A stretch of DNA of 64,000 nt from Puccinia triticina (taxonomy: Eukaryota > Basidiomycota > Pucciniomycetes > Pucciniales > Pucciniaceae): positions 1,054,001-1,118,000 of the forward strand of contig NC_070564.1 of NCBI RefSeq assembly GCF_026914185.1, read 5' to 3'. Below are positions 11,113-23,429 of this stretch, piece by piece. A program made the translations under genes and the position numbers. Every line of letters starts with the position of its first letter. Position 1 is the stretch's first letter. The notes below the pieces were generated by a model, which saw only the letters and a program-made list of their open reading frames with translations, did not search any database and was not told where the DNA came from.

Positions 11113-11682
11113 CTAGCTTAACCAAGTCCCTCTATTGGAGGGGGGAAGCTGTCCTGCAGGGACCCTCCAAAGGAGGGACTTATGCGCTATGTTGACCCCG
11201 TGGCAGTAGAGAATTAGAAAAATGATGTTTTTCAATCCTCTCTGGATGCACCATTTGACACCAGGTAATAAAACTTTGGGGGAGCAAAATGTGCACAACA
11301 TCATGGAGTTTCTTTGTACATACTTTACAAATTTTTTGGGGCCTTGGGTGCCCCATGAAGTCCTTTTTTGTGACTGACAAGTGTCCACTTCATCGTGCAT
11401 TCCACATTTTGCACTGTACAGAATCTGAAATTGATAATGTTACAACTATGATTGCAGCTCAACCAGAGGAGTTGAGGATGAGAAAAAAAATTAGAAAGAA
11501 GGGGACAGCTTAAGCCATCCCAGAAATGTAAATTAGAGAAAAAAAGGTTCAGAAAATCATGTGGGAGATTGGTTTTAAAAAAGTCCCCACCAAAATGCCT
11601 AATTCTCTACTACCGTGGGGTCGACATAGCACGTCCTTCGGAGGTTGCTTTGCTTCCCCAAGGAGGGAATTAGCTAAGTTAG
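11113..11682. mobile_element. Mutator-like (MULE-type) non-autonomous element
   Basis: The left end CTAGCTTAACCAAGTCCC (11113) and the inverted right end (complement CTAACTTAGCTAATTCCC, ending 11682) match over about 110 bp. The match includes a GC-rich hairpin inside each terminus and a shared TGTTGACCCCGTGG and TAGAGAATTAG block. The ends belong to the same family as the elements at 22032-22569 and 50474-51556. The flanking 9-mers (GAAATGGTG, GGACTAGGT) do not match, so the target duplication has decayed or the ends are slightly off. Confidence 0.65.
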
Positions 11683-12308
11683 GGACTAGGTGGCAGGTGA
11701 CATAAAGCTAACTCCAGCCTTGACTCCAACCATACACTTAGGGAAAATTGGTAGAACCCCTTGATGATGAAAAAGGGTTCATCCCCCCCCCCCCAATGGG
11801 CTGCTGAGAGAGCTGCCAAAAGTGGTGGATGTGGATCAAAGCTGCCCATGGCTGCTCCCTTTGGCTGCTTGGGCCTGTATAGGATCCTAGAAACCCCCAA
11901 ACTAGGTGGGTATAAATGTAAATGTATGAATTTTGAATCTTTTTGAAAAATCATGGGCATGAAGTTGGTATGAATGGGCTTTCAAACCCACAAGTGTAAG
12001 CATCAAACCTCATCAAACTGTCAAACATGGTATAATCTCCTTCTTCACCATCATACAAAACCAGAAGCTCAATCAACATTTAACAATTAATTTAATTTCC
12101 ACATGTTGGATTTTAGAATGTAATTTTATCCTAAAAAAGCTTCAAAAGTAGATCATGTGTACAAATATGATGTCTAGCACTTATCATTGGTGGACATGTA
12201 TCACAGCAGATCACAGCTTGTTGAGTTCTGCACAAGTTCCCCCAATGATGAGCCAGAAAGGTCCCCCCGGAGGATCCCGAGCCAATGCCACCTGCGTGTC
12301 CTCCAGTG
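11683..12308. other. no gene seen
   Basis: Contains a C-rich run near 11783-11793 and AT-rich sequence. No recognisable coding content. Confidence 0.4.
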
Positions 12309-12400
12309 CCTAGCTTAACACAAGTCCCCTCCGAGGAGGCGCAAAGCGCCTCCGAAGGAGGGGCTTGAATATTATGTCCCAAATTTTGTGTGAGGGCAAC
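12309..12400. repeat. isolated MULE-family terminus with GC hairpin
   Basis: CTAGCTTAACACAAGTCCCC starts at 12310 and is followed by a hairpin whose arms are CCTCCGAGGAGGCGC and GCGCCTCCGAAGG around AAA. The block after it (CCCAAATTTT, then CCATTTGGCTGAG) also occurs inside the element at 22032-22569. No matching opposite end was found nearby, so this is probably a truncated copy. Confidence 0.55.
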
Positions 12401-14512
12401 CAGCCATTTGGCTGAGGAACACATTACAACCCCCAAATCACCCACAAGCACTCTGATTCTGGTCACGCCTCTCAGACCATTGAAAAGCTTGTGATTTTTT
12501 TGGTATTGTCTTTCCCGTTAATCTTGGACCCGGCGCTCTTTTTTTATGGATTTATGCAAGAGGATTTAAAAATTTGAAATTGTGTTTCTGCCTTGGATGT
12601 CTCACGGCCTTCATGCTCCCTGTCAGGTCGGAAAGCGGCCGGGTTCTTGGTTGGCCCCTGCGTTGGAGCAGAGGGCAATGAGTTGGAATGCTGAGGCATG
12701 GGGCCCAGGGTCTACACACTGCCCTGGTTCTGAATATGAGCTCGGATTTTCACTGGCTCTACTCCAACATCATCTATTGGAGAATGGTGGCTCCAAGGGT
12801 AATTTCCGGTGTTGGCCTTGTCTGACAGATGTCAGGATAAAACCCCGGAGAAAAAACAACTGTATGTCTTATGTCAATACCAAGTCAAGGCAAAAGAGGT
12901 GCAAGCTTTTTGGTAAAAACAATATATGTACGGCCCTCAAAGCTCAAGGTTTCCATAGCATTAGGAAGCTAGGGGAATGGATAAGTATTGGACATTGGAG
13001 CAATCCGCCCAATGCAGGCCCAGATAAGTTCTCGGATAGATCCGGTCCTTATTGCATACACGGCATAAGGCATACAAGCTGGAGAGTAATTTCAAATTTT
13101 CTATTAAAATTGTAAATTGATACTTTAAAAACCGTGAGACTTTCCGTGATCCGAGAAAAACAGAATCCAAAGGGTCATCGAACTTTGCTTTACCAAACCT
13201 GTAAGTGCCCTTGCCAAAAAAGCTGCTGAGCAGCTTATTTATGGCCAAATTTTCCCAAATAAAAAGCAGGAGATGTCCAAGATGGGCAGCTACAACTGCC
13301 CCTCAAGGCATTTGAGAAGGACTCGTGGTTTATTTTTAATTGGGTGTTGAGTTTATTTTTTAGCATTTCCCTGCCAAAATTTGGATGTCCTCAGCCCGGG
13401 GGTCCGACTTTACACGTAAGCCTCTCCTTCGGAGACGCTTTGCGCCTCCTTGGAGAGGCTTACACCACGGCTCCACTTGTAAAGTGAGTCGCGCGGCGGG
13501 CGGACCCTCCCGTCAGATTTGGGTTGGGCCGTCCTGGCAGGACGTCGAGCAGCCCTTCGGGTTGGCCCAACCCTGCCCGACCACCCGTCGGCTGTTCCTC
13601 CCGACAGGGAGGGCAGGCCGACCTCGTCCGACCGTGCCAACCCGCGAGGCAGCATGGTCGGCTTGTCTGATAGGTCCGGCCAACCCACCTGCCCGGCGGG
13701 TCAGCATGGTCGGCCGGCCCTTGAGGTTGTCAACAGGTCGGCTGCCCCCGGAAATGAGCCGACCTTCCCGACGAGTCACCGGACTAGTCAACCTGTCCGT
13801 CGGCCCAAGGTCAGAAACTCACTTGAAAAAGTGAGTTTCCTGAGACCACCAGTACAATCTGCCGAACGTGCTCGCGGATCGTACATAGAAGAGAAAAAAA
13901 AAATAAAGAAAAAAAAATGTTGGACTTCGCAATGTTTGCTTGTCATGATAAGTAAAAAGGGCGGTATATTATTTTGAGTAAGGTGAGCACTGATATCAAG
14001 ATTGCTGATACTGTAGCGGTTGTAAGCGCTCACACTGTTGAGTGAGCAATTCCAGGATATGTGTTGTAGTCGCCGGATCGACCCTCCAAGTGGGCTGTTT
14101 TTGCTGCTTCGGACTCTTCATGACCCTGGGCCCCGCGGCCGACGTCTGGGTAATCCCAGCTCGAAGCCCAACGTCCGGGTAGGATTTGTGGCCTCCGCCG
14201 TCAGGGGCAGCCCGACCTTCCCGACATACACTCCTCCCAACGTCCGCAGTGCAAAGTTTTACTGCAGAGGCGGAGAGGGGGTGGCCAACGTCGGGCCGGA
14301 CGTCCGCCCGCCGTCCAACTGCACCCGTGGTGTAGTTAAGCTCGCTCCAGTGCGTCCGTCTGTCGTTTTGCCCTCGACCGTGGCCCTTACCCCTTCACCT
14401 TCAGCACGCGACGAGCATCACACATTTGTCAGAGAAAAGCTATTGATCAGACGATTAGCTGTGTTTGTGTGTGCGATTTCCCAGAAACTCTGATCGATCT
14501 ACACATCAAATC
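12401..14512. other. non-genic stretch with two GC-rich islands upstream of HAT1
   Basis: At 13419-13463 there is a 45-bp hairpin of the same AAGCCTCTCC...GGAGAGGCTT type as the MULE termini. The stretches 13480-13800 and 14090-14340 are unusually GC-rich compared with their neighbours and read equally well in several frames, so the ORFs there are composition artefacts. A short hairpin (AACTCACTT / AAGTGAGTT) is at 13816-13838. The last 100 bases before 14513 would hold the HAT1 promoter and 5' UTR. Confidence 0.45.
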
Positions 14513-16348
14513 ATGGCCACGGGAGATCCGGAACGATGGGCCTGCGATGGGACTGGCGCCCTTTCACTCCGCCTAGGTAATTCCTTTGGCTTGTTTGTTT
14601 CTGCGCCTTCTCAATAGAGGTCTAACATTCCAATTATCATTTCCGATTCTCTTGCCGAATTTGATTTTTACTCTTCTTTTGCGTAGCTCGGCCCAAGGTT
14701 GCTGCCGATCAGCTTGCCCCGTCAGAGCAGAATCTCATCTCCAGCTTTCATCCCAAGTTCGTCTATCCACTTTTTGGACAGGAAGAGACGATCTACGGAT
14801 ATGAAGATCTGGATGTTCAGGTCCGTTATATCATTCAGGAGGTTCACTGATACCTACCAGTAAAATCCCGGAATGCACTCCAGCCACTGGATACGACTAA
14901 CTCGCTATGGCTCTTGATCACCTGACAAAAAATCATTAGCTGGCGTTCAACTCATCAACCCTGAAGAACTATCTTTCGATTAGTTACGCCGCAGTGTTGC
15001 CCGACAAAGCTGATTCAATCGAAGAGATTTTCTACAAATATATCCCGCCAGATTATACCAAATCGGAGGCAGCCTTCAACAACGATCTTGAGTCTTCCGA
15101 AACGAAGAAATTCACACCACCTGGGAAGAAAATATCTTCTTATCGCTCTTTGCCCTCGAAGGGAAAAACAAAATCTGAACATTTTCTCACTGCTAAACGC
15201 TGGGAAAGGTGCATGAATCTTCAGATGGAGGACGAACAAGATGTGATCTATGAACTTTGGGCCGCCAATTGGAAAACTCCCGGCTTCCGTGAATACCATC
15301 GTAGAATGCAGATCCTTGTGTTGCTCTACATCGAAGGAGGTACTTATATCGAAGAAGACGACGATCGTTGGGAGTTTGTCGTGCTGTTAGTATCCATGAA
15401 CAACTCAATGGACTACCGGTCAAACGTCTGAGCTCATCCACAAACTTCGCCCTTTTTTGTCAACAAATAATAAAAAAAAGGTTTGAGAGAAGGAAACTGA
15501 AGTCGTCAGACGAAGACGCGAACCCTTACAGCTATCATTTCTGCGGTTATGTTTCACTGTATTCGTTTTATCACTACCCGTCTTCGATTCGACTACGGCT
15601 TTCTCAGTTCATAGTTCTGCCGCCCTATCAATTGAATGGGCATGGATGTAAGTGGAATCACTTGACACGTGCTTGTCAACACGTATCCATTTTTGAAGCC
15701 CTCTCTGAGTGAAACTCGATCATTTTACCTTTTGTAGCTATGCTATATTCCCAAATTTTCCAATATTTACTGACTCGGCCTGAAGTTGCCGAGTTAACTC
15801 TCGAGGATCCATCGGAATCGTTTGAAGATTTAAGAGACAAAGAAGACTTGAAACTGTTATTCGAGAATAAAGTGTTTGATGAGAAATCCATCAGTGAATT
15901 GGTACCTGTTCCGATGGAATGGTATGAAAGTACGAGAACAAAATGGAAGTTGGCTAATGTGAGTCAGTTTTGTTAATGAGCAAGCGGGATTAGTTTGCGC
16001 GATTTGCATGAGCTGATTGGAGGCGCGCATATACAGAGGCAATTTGCCCGGTTGTTAGAAATAGCTCTGCGATGGAAATTCACAGCACCCAAAGAGTCTG
16101 ATCCAAAATTAGAACGACTGTATCGAATAGCGGTTAAAGAACGCCTTTATCGGTCAGTGTCATTCTGGGTTCTTCAAGTGAGTATGTGGACCACTCAACC
16201 TGTTGACTTTCTTTCTTCCAGGTTTAACTATGACAGTCTAGTCGATCTTTCCAAGGAGGAACGACGAGAAAAATTACAGGATACCTTCCAAAATGTCATG
16301 GATGATTATGATCGTCTCTTGCGAGGTGAAAGGCGAGAAATTGATTGA
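14513..16348 (+). CDS. HAT1: type B histone acetyltransferase, Hat1 family
   Basis: Hat1 acetylates newly made histone H4 (Lys5/Lys12) before chromatin assembly. Exons read as 14513-14576, 14687-14820, 14940-15385, 15481-15647, 15738-15958, 16037-16152 and 16222-16348, giving 424 residues with every junction in phase. Family marks are FGQEETIYGYEDL near residue 55, YIEEDDDRWEFVVLFERRK at the start of the catalytic domain, and the acetyl-CoA motif RLSQFIVLPPYQLNGHG at about 254-270. Then come LYSQIFQYLL and VAELTLEDPSESFEDLRDK (about 286-304), very close to known Hat1 proteins. The length fits fungal Hat1. The intron 5 acceptor was chosen at 16036 because it joins KWKLAN to RQFARLLEIALRW without a stop. 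Confidence 0.93.
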
Positions 16349-17620
16349 ACTTCCTGCTCAGTAATAAAATCTTTTCACATTTCAAGTTTGTTTCCAGGTT
16401 GCCCGTAATACAAAACGAAACAGCCCATTAAAACATCAGTGGCACAGTTCTTTTCTCATCAAGTATTGAAGCATTCACTCACTATGATTTGTTTCGGTGG
16501 CAACTTAACATACTCTAATGACAGTCCCCTTAGGCACATTATTTTGCCCGTTATTGGGGAGCTGGAAAGCACATGCCTTGTTAACTTCCCTAAGCCCTTT
16601 CAAACAGCGTGCCTAGAGACTGAGACGGTGTGGGGCTTTCATCTGACAAGTTTTCTCAAACAGAAGGTGACGTTCTATGACCTCAGTCACAAAGGCTTGT
16701 GAGCATGACAGACTAGCACCATATGTCCGCGGACTTGAGGGGTAAAGTTGTTGCCTTCAAGCGAAATATTTTGTGGATTGGATTGCAACCTGCTTTGTTT
16801 AGGTGCATGAAAGCGGAAGAGGTTCAGAACTCTCGAGCGTGTGATGGGCGGCCTTCTTTTTAGCTATTGATCCTTCACAAGCACAATCAAGTCGCTCGGA
16901 GCAGCTACGACCTTGTGGATTTAATGGATTTGATCCTTACGAGTCTACGTGATGCGCATCAGATGGAGTAGATGACATGTGCAGCTGGACGATACCGACG
17001 GTCTGATGTACAATACGAAGTGGCAATGGTTTTCTTAGTTCATTCGTTCATAATCCAATCTATCTTGCTGAAATGTTGATCAATAAATTCAGTTCCGAAC
17101 TCATCTACCTTATCTCGCAACTGCTCATATATGTTGAGTCCCGGGGTTAGTGATGAAGGGACGTTGTACTGCCTCTGATCTTGAAAGAAGAGACGCCGCT
17201 AGTTGAACCCTTACAGTTTCAATGAAGAACTGCCTTACCGCCAGTCGACACAAGAAATGCAGCGGGTTTGGGATGCCACGTTATTGCATTTCATTCAGAT
17301 ATTGTTCGTACCACAGTCATGCAAACACCCAGATAGATGGACCAAATGAACAGACAACCCAAAGCGTTACAATTTTGTTTGTGATTTATGATGATAGTAA
17401 TTTGACGATAATGATAACGATAATAAGACGAAGTGTACAAGTGGCTAAGATACTGATACTGGAACCATAGCCCAGGGGAGTGGTTCCCTGGCTCCCAAAA
17501 GAAAAGATAGTACAAGAAAGACGCGTAGCTTTCGGAAGATGAGTGGACGTATCAATTCTCATGGAACCTGAGTCACCTGCGATTTATACATGGCAGGGTA
17601 CTTCGAATGATGTTCCACTC
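16349..17620. other. intergenic, no gene supported
   Basis: 3' flanks of HAT1 (+) and of the minus-strand gene at 17621-19596 (convergent). Short ORFs only, with no recognisable motif. Confidence 0.5.
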
Positions 17621-19596
17621 TTAGATGATGAAACCCCATTGAATTGGTAATACGCCGGTTTCTTGCGCGCCGATGGCATTGTAAGCTCCAGTGGACATCT
17701 GTGAAAAAACGTTTAGCAGTCAGGAATGCTGAGTTTTTGTTTTAATGATTCGAGAATGGACTCACATCGAGTGAAGTGGGTGAGGGACAACCGGGGCACA
17801 TGTCTTGAACCTTGGCGGTAACTGACTTCCCGTTGGCAGTGTTCATGATCATCACGTCTTTTCCACAGTGGGCACCGTTGGCGTATAAACCTGGAGGTAA
17901 AGCGACCAAGGGGGTGCTGTCAGAGTTGGCAGTGCCGCAAGCGCCGATTCCTCCTTCCTGCGATGGTCGAACACAAGATTGTGGTTAGCGACTAGCTATG
18001 ATAGTCAATCAAAGAAATGCCTAAACTGACTTGGTAAAAGAAGGTGGCCTTGGCCCCACCGTCAGCTCCAAATACTTGAGAGAGTCCGCTCAAAACGTTT
18101 CCGGCAGCAGAGCCGACGTCCGAAAGGACGGATTTCGCAGGCTTCGATTGAGCCTTTTCGGAAGCAGCTTTGTCCGCGGCCGCTTTGTCGGCGGCCGCTT
18201 GGTCGGCGGCAGCTTGGTCGGCGGCAGCTTTGTCGGCGGCGGCTTTATCTGCGGCGGCTTTGTCGGCAGCAGCTTGATCGGCGGCAGCTCTGTCTGCGGC
18301 GGCCTTGTCAGCGGCGGCTTTGTCGGTAGCGGCTTTGTCGGTGGCGGCTTTGTCGGTGGCGGCTTTGTCAGAAACGGCTCGGTCAGTGGCGGCTTGTGCA
18401 TCTGCAGCATCTTTGGCAGCTTTGGTGGCGGCTCCTTTTGCGTCGGCAGCGGCTTGGGCATCGCTAGCAGCTTTCGCGTCGGCCGCAGCTTTGGACTCGG
18501 CATCCGATTTGGCTTTGGCAGCAGCTGCATCTGCGTCAGACTTGGCTTTTGCGGCAGCTGCATCGGCGGCTTTTATGTCAACAGAGTGATCAACAAATTG
18601 CACGGGAGCAACAGGCAGCTGGGCCTCAACCTTAGCAGCAGCCTGAAAGAAATTGAGATTAGATATCAGCTGGGCAGAGGAAAATTATACTCCGCGGATT
18701 GTATTACTGGGCTTACATTAGCATCGAGCTCCTTGGGGGCAGTCACAACGGTTTGGTTGGCAACCTTGACAGCCTTGCAAGCAGTGATGTTTGCGATGCT
18801 AGCATTGAAGAATCGAGTGAGGTTGGCTGGTAAGAACTGGGTGATGTTGGCCATCCCAGAAATGTTGGAGTTCAAAAAGTACGTGAGGTTGCCAAAGTCG
18901 GTGCTGTTCATGGTGTAGTTTAAGGAATGAGACACGTTGGCGAAGTGTGAGGAATTGGCCAAAAGGGACACTTGACGCGAAATTTCAGCCAACTGGGCAA
19001 GCTGGGCAGCTGTAGGCACATCGGAGGTATTGCAGCCCTAATTGATACAATGATGGAGATTAGTAAGGTTTTCATGTTGCAAGAGTGACAGAGCGTGACT
19101 TACCCCGGCGGATTCGAGAGCTCGGATGGTGCCGTTCGGGATGAATACCGGTTTGCCTTCTTGTCCAGCTGTGAGGTTACCAGTGACATCGCTAGACTTC
19201 AAGATATAAAGGGCCTTAACCATACTCTCAGCATCAAGGTTGCATTCCAACGGGATATCTTTGAGGTTTTCGGTCTTCAAACGAGGGTGACAGCAGGTAT
19301 CGAAGAAAGTCTGCCCTTTACGTAAGTTACAGCCGAGAGCCAGGTACCGAAAATGATACTGCTGGTAGTCCTCCAAGGAAGCACTGGCCCAATTGGCCGG
19401 TGGGGCTTGGGCTACAAAGGTGAGACGACGATGCAATTTCGCCGAATGACTAGCATGATAGTCTGCGTTAGAGGAAGGGAAAAAATTATGATAGTTGACA
19501 TTCACGGTTTACTTACGGTACAAGGACTGCTTCGACAGGAAGCAAGGAAGTGGCCAGGCAGATGGCCATGAGGACATTGATGAGTGTGGTAGACAT
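17621..19596 (-). CDS. secreted protein: N-glycosylation-rich region, Ala/Lys/Asp repeat, RlpA-like double-psi beta-barrel
   Basis: Minus-strand exons 19596-19517, 19449-19104, 19037-18717, 18642-18031, 17957-17766 and 17698-17621 give 542 residues. A signal peptide (MSTTLINVLMAICLATSLLP) occupies residues 1-23. Residues 28-142 contain a Cys-bearing segment (FFDTCCHPRL). Residues 143-249 hold about eleven N-X-S/T sequons. Residues about 272-430 are a low-complexity run of AADKA- and AADQA-type repeats. The C-terminus (454-542) reads GIGACGTANSDS through CPGCPSPTSLDMS to QWGF, typical of RlpA-like/barwin-like barrels that bind cell-wall polysaccharide. The intron 1 acceptor was placed at the second AG because the first leads to a stop. 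A cell-wall or apoplastic role is inferred. Confidence 0.88.
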
Positions 19597-21847
19597 GATG
19601 TCGGTCTTGGAATAATCGCCAGCAAAATGAAAGAATGAACGAGGGCGATGGGTAAAGGGAGGAAAGAGGAAGCGGATTGGACGAGTTATTAATACGAGGG
19701 CAGCTCAGGCACAAAACTGAAGAGCGCGCGGCTTACCGGAAATAAGACGATTTGGTTCTAGGATAGTGAAGGATTGTGTTTTGGACGAGTCACAACGGAA
19801 GTCGGGAAGAAGGCTTTCTGGGGTTGTGGTCAAGAAGAATTCCTACCTTTGTGAAGAAACGGCTATTGAGGGAAGAAGTTAGCTAATTGATCGAGGGTCA
19901 GACCAAACGTGCCCTTGGGGCACGGGGCGACTGAGGCATAGACCTCACGCATAGATATAAGTAGAACGTCCCGGAGGGTAATAGACTGACGAGCTCACGT
20001 TAGCGGATTTGCGTTAGACGGTGCAAAGAAAGGTAGATCTGGTGATGACTCAGTATATAGATGATAGTGCCGAATGCTGAAGGATACAAACACCCTTGCG
20101 CAACGGTAGAAGAGAGTTGGGATACAGGGCAAGCGTTGAGCTTTGAAGGAACTGATTTCTGAATCTAAATGAAGGACGTTGTGGATCCTTTTGCAATGGG
20201 CCGAGTCGGCGCCAATTTATAGCAAAACATGAATGGCGAATAATCAAAGGGTGTGGCCTACCCGGTAGCTACTGGCTGGAGCTGATGCTACAGCCAGGTT
20301 GTGCCTGAGGCCCAGGCCGGAAACAAACAGAACGGACGAGTGGACCAGCCCGCTCACGGACAGCTGTTTTATTTGGGAAAGTGGCCCAGCTCACAGACAG
20401 ATCCTGGAGACAGTCCAGTCCTGGAAAGCCCCTGGCCCTGCCCCACTGAACAATGCCATAAAGAATCACCCGGCCTTTGTCCCGCTTCAAGAACATCTTA
20501 CTCCAATTGTCTTGCCTCCATCTTTCTAGCCCGGATTGCCCGAGCCAGCACGATGTGTTGGACTGAGAAGGGCAACCAGCTGGCTATCCTATGTGTCTTC
20601 GGTGCAAAACAGATCTATGGGTTATCTTCCCGATATAGTGAAATAGAGTTACATCCTGAGGTTGTCCGTCGATTGGATGCAAATGCATGTCTCGGCCGAA
20701 GTTTCCTTGAGAAAGTCTTCGGAGGCAAACACTCTACTGTAACTGGGTTCCATGGATAATTGCTGGCATCCACCTGCAATGACGCAGTTCCATGTACCAC
20801 GTTTGTATGATCGAAGCACCAGGAAAGACAATTGTCGCTGGGTACAAGCTCCTACAATCGCCGTCACTCGCGATCAAGTGTGATTCACATTTTTTGCTTT
20901 TGGGAGTGACATTCCTCCTGCAGGGCTATCCTGTGGCTGTTATGAAGCGTCAGTATGTAGCTGGGTGACTGCCGGCAGGATCCAATACAGCCCACCGGTG
21001 ACATCACAGTCCTGAGGCCAAACTAAAGGCACCAGTTCATTGGTCTCTGAGCTGACGATGACCCTGATCAAGGAAAGAAGTGGAGTTGGATGCTTGCGTC
21101 TTGCGATTCCTGCGTATGTATACAGATCATCTATGGTCATTTTAAGGTTGCATTGTCCCTGAGCTCGGAAAGAACTTGCAGAGTCGCCAGCTTTCTGGTT
21201 GGATTTGTGTCCTGGTGGGATTTTTGCTCAAGTGGAATCTGGTGATGAGCGAACGTTGTACAAGATTTGATTCGTGAATGGTGCGGATTTCAGATCACCC
21301 ACCGCAGAATTTAGAAATAATCAGGATCAACCTGGGAAGGGCCTCGGTGAGCTATAAAAAGAATACATATCATCTGTTGAAATTTGAGCACATATCTGTG
21401 CGTGCGTATGCCTGAAGTTGCACATGAGCCACTATTGCTGAGGAATACATAAATAGCAGGGGCTGAGATGCTACCCTCTGATCATCCTCATCAAAAAAGC
21501 AATACCCTATGCCATTGAGGTTTCATTTTATTATTTTAGTCAAAATACATTGGTAGCGTCTCTGCGACTCGAGCTGATAGGTTAACGAAAGGGGAAGAGA
21601 GCTTGTGCTACTCCAAGTTGGCGTTTACAGCCAGGTCTACGATTGTCCAGCATAGCTACGTGGAGGGCTGCGTAGAGGGTGATCCGGAATATTTCGAGTA
21701 GTGGGAGGAGTTGGGGCAATACAGTATAGGGGACAATCTGACTCCAGGAACGGACATCATAACCACTTTCGTGCTGACCTGTGCTGACTTGTGGGTCGAC
21801 AAATAACATCTGATGAATTATATTCACCAAAAACAACACTGTGTTGA
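19597..21847. other. intergenic, no gene supported
   Basis: Includes the promoter of the gene to the left. Several overlapping ORFs of 60-150 codons around 20300-20870 have no recognisable features. Confidence 0.45.
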
Positions 21848-22031
21848 GAGCATCTCCAGCAGAGCTTGGACCGCGCGAGTTTTGGACTCGTTTGGCAGGT
21901 CACTCCACATTTCGGGGGTCCAGCAGACCCATTAAACGACCGAACTTAGCTAAGTCCCTCGATCGGAGGCGCGCAAGCGCTGTCGCGAAGCGACCCACCG
22001 AAGGAGGGACTTACGCCCTACCTCGCAAAAC

Positions 22032-22569
22032 CTAACTTAACACAAGTCCCCCCTGGTGGGAGCGCTGTGGCTGGCGGCGAAGCCGCCCCTCCCGCAGGGA
22101 GGGACTTGTGCATTATCCCAAATTTTACGCGGGAGCAGAAAGTTCATTTGGCTGAGAGGTTTTTAAAAATTTTATAGCTCCTCCCCCAGCCTCTCCACCA
22201 ATATGCCCTATCTGTACCCTATGCTACTTTTCTTTCTCTACATTTTGGTCTACTCAGATTTTTTCTATCTCAATCTGTTGACCTTTTCAAAAGATCAAAA
22301 ATGCACAAGTCTTCCAAATGAGGCTCCACTTGTTTGGGACTCCAGGAGTTGTTTTTCTGGCTACAAGATAGATAAGTGGCTCAAATTCCTTGCAAGAACA
22401 GAACCTACAGCTCTGTGTATTCAGTTTTTCTATATTGGTTGGGATTTTTAGTGTAGCAGATCCTTTCTGCTCCTGCTTAAATCAAGACATAACTCATAAG
22501 CCTCTCCTGCGGAGAGCCCTCCGGGCGGGGTTCCCCGGACCCTCCGTTCAAGAGGCTTAGTTAAGCTAG
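22032..22569. mobile_element. inner MULE-type element with two different hairpin ends
   Basis: The left end is CTAACTTAACACAAGTCCC and the right end (complement) is CTAGCTTAACTAAGCCTC. The flanking 9-mer TCGCAAAAC is identical on both sides (22023-22031 and 22570-22578). Each end carries a hairpin of about 60 bp, but the two hairpins differ in sequence. The same pair of dissimilar ends recurs in the element at 50474-51556, in the opposite orientation. No coding capacity. Confidence 0.92.
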
Positions 22570-23030
22570 TCGCAAAACAGTAGGCAGCAGAAATCCCATT
22601 TGGCTGGGGAAAATTTTCAAAATCTTCAACTCTTGATATCTCAACTCAAGTAAAAGCCATCAAAAATCTGAGCAGACAGATTTGTCCGCCTACATCTGCC
22701 CTTTCACTTTCCACCTTCCTGAGGTCGGATCCCTCCAAAAACACTCTTGAATCCCAAATGAAACAAAAAGGAGTTCATGGGTTTTGGGAGGGCATTGTTC
22801 AAACAGGCCTCAGTCAAAGCCATACTTTTGACACCTGTCAAAACCTAGCAGCTCTTATTTATTTTTTTAAAAATCAAGCTCATGTGTTACAGGTAAAAGA
22901 AAGATACCAGCAGAGAGCCATGCTTCTTGGCTATTTCTTGAAGCAGCTGACTTGGCCCCAGCTGTCCTTGCATAGCCTCAACGGAGGGACAAGCAAAAAA
23001 GGCTGAAAACAGACATCTGCTGCCTACTCA
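22570..23030. other. interior of the outer MULE, no gene
   Basis: The 82-codon ORF at 22758-23006 has no recognisable motif. Nothing else is seen. Confidence 0.4.
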
Positions 23031-23231
23031 TTTGCGAGGTAGGGCATAAGTCCCTCCTTCGGAGGATTGCTTCGCGACAGCGCTCGCGCACCTCCAATCA
23101 AGGGACTTAGCTAAGTTCGTTAAACGACCTGTGATCAATCCAGGTCCATCCCATCCCAGACCGCGGCTGACTACAAACCCCATCCCATCGCCACCCGGGA
23201 CCCAGGCTGCTACACACCAGACATCGCCCAC

Positions 23232-23429
23232 TTGCCAGTCATCACCCGCGCCAACAACATGATTGATCCAACTCTGCAAGATCCTGCTCCTAGCCCTCCA
23301 CCAAGAACACCGTCTCCACAAGTTGAAAATCATCAACCCACTCAAGGAAAGAAAGCCAACAAGCCTGCAAACAAAAAAACACCAAAGACCAAAACTGCAG
23401 CCATAAGCAAGCATCCTCATGGCGCATGA
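23232..23429 (+). CDS. small hypothetical ORF inside the Harbinger element
   Basis: A 65-codon ORF encodes a Pro-rich then Lys-rich peptide starting MPVITRANNMIDPTLQDPAP. It overlaps the minus-strand transposase fragment at its end. It could be the start of an accessory Harbinger ORF cut by the internal deletion. It is not recognised and weakly supported. Confidence 0.25.
   Translation: MPVITRANNMIDPTLQDPAPSPPPRTPSPQVENHQPTQGKKANKPANKKTPKTKTAAISKHPHGA

Larger units (their letters stand above)
21941..23119. mobile_element. MULE-type element inserted in the Harbinger element
   Basis: The termini CGAACTTAGCTAAGTCCC (21941) and its complement (ending 23119) match for about 95 bp, through a GC-rich hairpin and GGGACTTAYGCCCTACCTCGC. 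The direct repeat TTAAACGAC flanks both sides (21932-21940 and 23120-23128). The boundary can shift by one base, giving 9 or 10 bp, which fits Mutator-like elements. No transposase is encoded. A second MULE sits at 22032-22569 inside its left part. Confidence 0.9.

Noticed and set aside
12582..13115. 177-codon plus-strand ORF
   Set aside because: No recognisable motif, composition unlike the real genes here, and a comparable ORF overlaps on the other strand; it lies in TE-derived sequence.
13385..13977. Overlapping ORFs of about 150 codons in the GC-rich island
   Set aside because: Open in several frames and on both strands because of high GC; no domain signs.
18031..18918. 295-codon plus-strand ORF (Gly/Ser-rich)
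   Set aside because: It is the mirror of the Ala/Lys/Asp repeat in the minus-strand secreted-protein gene, whose exons, introns and domains are coherent.
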